Part shown: positions 6,263 to 9,812 of the stretch, piece after piece | Numbering within the stretch: the first letter of the stretch is position 1 | How the letters are laid out: every line of letters begins with the position of its first letter | NCBI GenBank assembly: GCA_021737205.1 | Contig: JAIPEK010000064.1 | Coordinates: forward strand, 1 to 9,812 | Direction of reading: 5' to 3' | Source: Desulfarculaceae bacterium | Lineage (GTDB): Bacteria; Desulfobacterota; Desulfobacteria; Desulfobacterales; Desulfobacteraceae | Length of the DNA: 9,812 nucleotides | Program-made: the position numbers and the translations under genes | Notes under the pieces: model-generated | Seen by the model: only the letters and a program-made list of their open reading frames with translations | Database searches by the model: none | What the model was told of the DNA's origin: nothing

Positions 6263-8038
6263 TTAGAACAATCCTTCAACCTTCCCGGTTTCAGTGTCCA
6301 CGTCAATGCGCCTGAACGCGGGATTCGAACCGGTACCCGGCATCAGGCTGATGGTTCCAGCCACCGGAACGATAAAGCCTGCTCCGCCGTAAGTCAGAAC
6401 CTCTCTTACCTTGAGGCTCCATCCGGTGGGCGTTCCTTTCAACGCGGGATTGTCCGACAGGGAGAGGTGGGTTTTCACCATGCACAGGCCGAGCTTGGAA
6501 AGCTCGGGGTCCTTCTGGATCCGATCGAGGGATGCGTTGGCTTCGTTGGAGTATTCGACACCGTCGGCTCCGTACACTTCCTTGGCTACCTTTTCGATCC
6601 TCTCCTTAACCGGCATGTCCAGCTCGTAGAGCATTTTGAAATCCGTCTTTTCTTCGCATGCATCCACGACGGCGTCGGCAAATTCAAGCGCGCCGTCTCC
6701 GCCTTTTTCCCAGTGACGGGAAAGGGCGACCCTTGCCCCTGCATTCTCTGCAAGTTCCCGAACTTTCTTGATTTCGTCGTCCGTGTCCGTATGGAAAGCA
6801 TTGATACAGACAACCGGGCTGATGCCCGCTTTTCTGACATTCTCCACATGATGGATCAGGTTATTGCACCCTTCGGCGACCCATTCGACGTTCTCCTTGC
6901 CGTACTCTTCGGGCATGGGTTTTCCGGGAACCGGCACCGGCGCTCCGCCGTGACACTTCAGTGCGCGGATTGTGGCCACAACCACGGCAGCATCCGGTTT
7001 GAGCCCGGTGTGGCGGCATTTCAGGTTCCAGAACTTTTCAAATCCGATGTCCGCGCCGAACCCGGATTCGGTGACGTGATAGTCCGAAAGCTTCAGACCG
7101 ACACGGTCGGCAATGATCGAACTCTGGCCTATGGCGATATTGGCGAACGGTCCTGCATGAACCTGGACGGGCTGGCCTTCCAGGGTCTGCATGAGGGTCG
7201 GATTGAGCGCATCCACCATCCAGGCGGTCATGGCCCCGGCCACTTCAAGGTCGCCCGTGGTAACCGGCTTGCCTTTTTTGTCATAGGCAACCACGATTTT
7301 GGCCATTCTTTCTCTCATGTCCGCCAGATTGTTGGCCACGGCAAGAATCGCCATGACTTCGGAAGACACGGCGATGCCGAACTTGGACCTCATCTGGAAC
7401 CCGTCCAGCTTGCCGTTGACGCCGTCGATGCCGATGATGATGTTTCTCAGCGACTGACAGCAGTAGTCTATGATCCATCCCATTTCCACCTTGGTGGGGT
7501 CGACGTCGAGCCGCCTCATTTTGGAAAGGCGTTCCAACTGCTCATCATCGTAGTTTCTTTCATGCTGCATCCGGGACGTCAGGGCAACCATCGCCAGGTT
7601 ATGGGCGTTCATGATCGCATTGATATCACCGGTACATCCGAGAGAAAAGGGCGTAAGCGGTATACACTGGGCAAGCCCGCCGCCCGCGGCGGACCCCTTG
7701 ATGTTCATCGTCGGCCCGCCTGAAGGCTGACGGATGGCCGCGCCCACGCTCTTGCCTCTTTTCCCGAGCCCCTGTACGAGCCCCATGCTTGACGTGGATT
7801 TGCCTTCCCCCAGCGGAGTGGGAGTAATGGCGGTCACATCGATGTACTTGCCGTCCGGGACGTTCTGCTGTCTTTCCAGAACTTTCCGGTAGTCGATTTT
7901 ACCAAGATAATGCCCCTGGGGAAGAAGTTCTTCCTGGGTGAGGCCGTAGTCCCCGGCGATCTGAAACACGGTCTTCATTCTTGCCTCCGCCTCTTCGGCG
8001 ATTTCCCAGTCCGCATGCTTGGTTGGATCTAGTGCCAT
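6263..8038 (-). CDS. fhs: formate-tetrahydrofolate ligase, divergent form
   Basis: Joins formate to THF with ATP to give 10-formyl-THF, the first folate step of the methyl branch; reversible and cytosolic. 591 residues, longer than the roughly 557 of acetogen enzymes. The P-loop TPTPLGEGKST is at 72-82, IRQPSGGP at 102-109, HAGPFANIAIG at 294-304, VTESGFGADIGFEKF at 322-336, and the second family signature VATIRALKCHGG at 354-365. KTHLSLSDNPALKGTPTG (522-539) recalls the eukaryotic MTHFD1 synthetase domain. The first signature is altered: NIKGSAAGGGL (112-122) replaces GIKGGAAGGGY. TGDIHA is TGDINA (136-141), the His two before that block is Gly134, and IAHG is IAIG (301-304). AAGGAG stands six bases before the ATG. 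It heads the fhs-folD operon. The family call is secure; unchanged catalysis is likely but unproven. Confidence 0.95.
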   Translation of the reverse strand: MALDPTKHADWEIAEEAEARMKTVFQIAGDYGLTQEELLPQGHYLGKIDYRKVLERQQNVPDGKYIDVTAITPTPLGEGKSTSSMGLVQGLGKRGKSVGAAIRQPSGGPTMNIKGSAAGGGLAQCIPLTPFSLGCTGDINAIMNAHNLAMVALTSRMQHERNYDDEQLERLSKMRRLDVDPTKVEMGWIIDYCCQSLRNIIIGIDGVNGKLDGFQMRSKFGIAVSSEVMAILAVANNLADMRERMAKIVVAYDKKGKPVTTGDLEVAGAMTAWMVDALNPTLMQTLEGQPVQVHAGPFANIAIGQSSIIADRVGLKLSDYHVTESGFGADIGFEKFWNLKCRHTGLKPDAAVVVATIRALKCHGGAPVPVPGKPMPEEYGKENVEWVAEGCNNLIHHVENVRKAGISPVVCINAFHTDTDDEIKKVRELAENAGARVALSRHWEKGGDGALEFADAVVDACEEKTDFKMLYELDMPVKERIEKVAKEVYGADGVEYSNEANASLDRIQKDPELSKLGLCMVKTHLSLSDNPALKGTPTGWSLKVREVLTYGGAGFIVPVAGTISLMPGTGSNPAFRRIDVDTETGKVEGLF

Positions 8039-8116
8039 GGTTCACTCCTTTACGATTGTAGGCTCAGGAGAAGAGCCCGTTGGAAGATAAATTTCAGAAC
8101 CTGTAAAAAACACCCC

Positions 8117-8146
8117 ACTTTACTGCAAAAAAAAGCAATTCGTCAA
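8117..8146 (-). promoter_or_regulatory. candidate promoter for fhs-folD
   Basis: On the minus strand TTGACG (8146-8141) and TAAAGT (8122-8117) are 18 bases apart, giving a leader of roughly 70 bases before the fhs ATG. The -35 box lies within the palindrome at 8136-8150, which could be an operator. A perfect TATAAT occurs farther upstream (8196-8191), but its nearest -35-like box is 20 bases away. Confidence 0.35.
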
Positions 8147-8318
8147 ATTGAAACTATTAAAAATCAAAACAAAAATCAACTCTTTTCGGCATTATAGAAC
8201 ACTATTTATAAATTAATTTCAATTCACCTTATAAAATCACTTTGAAACAACGCTGTATTTACGAATTGAAAGGCGGTTCAAGCGTTTTTCAGCCATATGG
8301 AAGAAATCCATTCATCTA

Positions 8319-8345
8319 TTGACAAAACCGCCCACTGGTTGTAAT
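8319..8345 (+). promoter_or_regulatory. candidate promoter for acsD
   Basis: A perfect TTGACA (8319-8324) is followed after 15 bases by TGTAAT (8340-8345), five of six matching the consensus. The spacing is short. If it is used, the acsD transcript has a leader of almost 200 bases. No better pair was found closer to the gene. Confidence 0.35.
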
Positions 8346-8547
8346 TCTATCAGGGATAAACATTGTTAAAAGCTTCTTAACCTTGATACGAGCACATTTA
8401 TGAGAATTTTAAGAAAACAATTTCTTCCTGACGGATTCACCAATTGTTTTTCAGCTGTGCTTCATCACTTTCCAAACACCGATTGTAAGTCGAGTCAATT
8501 TACATACCCGCAAAACGATAACTTTTTTACGTAAGGAGGAGGTAACA

Positions 8548-9812
8548 GTGGGATTCGAAATTACCAAGGAAACTTATGCAGGAAGCATAAAGAACATCAC
8601 TATAGGCAAGGGCGATAATACGGTAACGGTGGGCGGACAGTCCTGTTATCCGTTTTACCTTTTTGAAGGTGAAATGCCGAACAGACCGGTGGTGGCAATG
8701 GAAATATGGGACATGGAACCCACTGACTGGCCGGAAGCTGCAACCGCCCCGTTCAAGGATGTCCTCTCGGACCCGGCTGCATGGGCCAAAAAATGCGTGG
8801 ACGAATACGGCGCACAGGCCGTTGTACTGCAGTTGAAAAGCACCGATCCCAACGATAAGGATACCAGTGCGGAAGATGCGGCTGAAACGGTGAAAAACGT
8901 ACTCAACGCAATCGACGTTCCCCTGATCGTCTGGGGAACCACCGCAGTGAAAAAGGACGAGGAAGTACTGAAAAAAATTGCCGAAGAATGCCAGGGAGCC
9001 AATCTTACCCTGGGACCGGTCGAGGAAAAGAACCACAAAGGAATCGGAGCGGCCGCCATGGGATACGGTCACACCGTCATTTCCTCCTCCCCCATTGACG
9101 TCAATCTGGCAAAACAGATCAACATCCTCCTTGAAAACCTCGGAATGAAACTTGACAATGTCATCAGCGATCCCACGACCGGCGGTTTGGGATACGGCCT
9201 TGAATACAGCTATTCCGTTATGGAACGGCTCAACATGGCCGCCATGACCCAGGGGGACGACAAACTTCAGAATCCCATGATCAACAACCTGGGAAATGAA
9301 GTCTGGAAATGCAAGGAAGCCAAGGAAACCGTGGAGGCGGCACCGGAACTGGGCGATCCCGAAAAGCGGCCCATCCTGATGGAAGCCGTGGGTGCTGTCT
9401 CATATCTGGTGGCCGGCTCCGGCATACTGATCATGCGGCATCCCGAGTCCATCCGCCTGGCCAGGACCTTCATCGACCTCATATACGACGGCGGTTCGGC
9501 AATGGAAGTGGCTCCGATTGAAAAACGGCTCGACGATGTGGAAATCGATTTCGCATCCATGGCGCCCGAGCCGGATCTTACCATAGAGGAAGAAAAGAAA
9601 GCGGCTCCGGCCAAAAAGCCTGCCGCGGCAAAAGAAGCTCCCAAAAAAGAAGAACCGAAAAAAGAAGCGAAACCCGAGCCCGCTCCCAAAGCCGAGGCGA
9701 AACCCGAACCCAAGGTAGAAAAAGAAGACAAGGCCAAAACAGAGGAAGGCGCCAAGAAAAAGGCGGAAGAAGATGCCAAGGCCAAGGCCGATGCGGAAGC
9801 AAAGGCCAAAGC
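8548..9812 (+). CDS. acsD: CO dehydrogenase/acetyl-CoA synthase delta subunit (corrinoid iron-sulfur protein small subunit), 3' end outside the window
   Basis: Small subunit of the corrinoid iron-sulfur protein that carries the methyl group from methyl-THF to acetyl-CoA synthase (CdhD/AcsD family, TIM-barrel fold, cytosolic). 421 residues are visible and the frame stays open at the edge. The GTG start is chosen for the very strong AAGGAGGAGG (8533-8542) five bases before it. Family blocks include GGQSCYPFYLFEG (29-41), PVVAMEIWDMEP (47-58), QAVVLQLKSTDP (90-101), PLIVWGTT (125-132), ISDPTTGGLGYGLEYSYSVMER (207-228, near the pocket facing the corrinoid) and LVAGSGILIMRHPES (287-301). The catalytic core ends near 345, somewhat beyond the roughly 320 of Moorella AcsD. 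A Lys/Ala/Glu/Pro-rich tail then runs past 421. The gene is divergent from fhs, and other pathway genes may follow downstream. Confidence 0.92.
   Translation, partial: MGFEITKETYAGSIKNITIGKGDNTVTVGGQSCYPFYLFEGEMPNRPVVAMEIWDMEPTDWPEAATAPFKDVLSDPAAWAKKCVDEYGAQAVVLQLKSTDPNDKDTSAEDAAETVKNVLNAIDVPLIVWGTTAVKKDEEVLKKIAEECQGANLTLGPVEEKNHKGIGAAAMGYGHTVISSSPIDVNLAKQINILLENLGMKLDNVISDPTTGGLGYGLEYSYSVMERLNMAAMTQGDDKLQNPMINNLGNEVWKCKEAKETVEAAPELGDPEKRPILMEAVGAVSYLVAGSGILIMRHPESIRLARTFIDLIYDGGSAMEVAPIEKRLDDVEIDFASMAPEPDLTIEEEKKAAPAKKPAAAKEAPKKEEPKKEAKPEPAPKAEAKPEPKVEKEDKAKTEEGAKKKAEEDAKAKADAEAKAK

Larger units (their letters stand above)
8039..8547. other. AT-rich divergent regulatory spacer between fhs and acsD
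   Basis: This 509-base stretch has no credible gene and is clearly richer in A and T than its flanks. It must carry the promoters of both fhs (minus) and acsD (plus). Notable pieces are several A-tracts (8105-8175), an imperfect palindrome CAATT-CGTCA-AATTG (8136-8150) over the proposed fhs -35 box, a short hairpin GGCTC/GAGCC (8061-8077) in the fhs leader, GTTAA/TTAAC around 8365-8381, AAGAAA-ACAA-TTTCTT (8411-8426), and TTACGTAA (8527-8534) touching the acsD ribosome site. No known riboswitch was recognised. Confidence 0.6.

Noticed and set aside
6467..7723. 418-residue plus-strand open frame
   Set aside because: It is antisense to fhs, whose motifs are intact across the same bases. The length reflects the GC-rich codon use of fhs.
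8430..8480. possible sigma-54 promoter on the minus strand
   Set aside because: The GG and GC dinucleotides are 11 rather than 10 bases apart and the flanking consensus is poor.
8350..8547. possible riboswitch (such as cobalamin) in the acsD leader
   Set aside because: A corrinoid gene makes this attractive, but I could not find a B12-box-like block or a convincing set of conserved stems.
8527..9072. 181-residue minus-strand frame at the acsD start
   Set aside because: It overlaps the conserved acsD core and its strong ribosome site, and no family resemblance was seen.
9267..9809. 180-residue minus-strand Ser/Ala/Phe-rich frame
   Set aside because: It is the complement of the Lys/Ala/Glu-rich AcsD tail, so low-complexity coding produces an artificial hydrophobic frame.

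Overview
The window looks like a chromosomal segment of an anaerobic bacterium that uses the Wood-Ljungdahl (reductive acetyl-CoA) pathway. It carries formate-tetrahydrofolate ligase (fhs), methylene-THF dehydrogenase/cyclohydrolase (folD), the small subunit of the corrinoid iron-sulfur protein (acsD/cdhD), a CO dehydrogenase nickel-insertion ATPase (cooC) and an ADP-forming acetate-CoA ligase. Together with a DUF1844-ispE pair, frequent GTG/TTG starts and many short intergenic palindromes, this best fits a complete-oxidising sulfate reducer of the Desulfobacterota (Desulfobacteraceae-like). The taxonomy is inferred from gene content and was not tested.

Layout. Positions 1-4243 are all minus strand, read right to left: cooC (4243-3476), ADP-forming acyl-CoA synthetase (3474-1348, one base after cooC), a compact Sfp-type phosphopantetheinyl transferase (about 1328-774), a 151-base spacer holding a CATGAAG palindromic repeat, a DUF1844 gene (622-311) and, overlapping its stop, the start of ispE (314 to the window edge). 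A 327-base divergent spacer (4244-4570) with an imperfect 30-bp hairpin separates cooC from a plus-strand DUF554 membrane protein (4571-5257). A shared bidirectional terminator (about 5262-5315) sits between DUF554 and the minus-strand fhs-folD operon (8038-5339). A 509-base AT-rich divergent spacer (8039-8547) then leads to acsD on the plus strand, which runs off the right edge inside a Lys/Ala/Glu/Pro-rich tail.

How the genes fit together. Fhs and FolD make formyl-, methenyl- and methylene-THF from formate (or run in reverse). AcsD is part of the methyl carrier that links the methyl branch to CO dehydrogenase/acetyl-CoA synthase. CooC matures the Ni enzyme. The ADP-forming ligase interconverts acetyl-CoA and acetate with ATP. 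The direction in vivo, acetate oxidation or autotrophic synthesis, cannot be read from the DNA.

The genes at both edges are incomplete. No RNA genes, CRISPR arrays, insertion sequences or phage genes were seen. I did not find a wholly new system. The points most worth a second look are a formate-THF ligase that breaks the family's first signature and lacks three usually conserved histidines, a Tyr-to-Arg change at the cytosine-stacking position of IspE, the low-complexity tail on AcsD, the cooC/acetate-ligase coupling, and two different long intergenic hairpin repeats.
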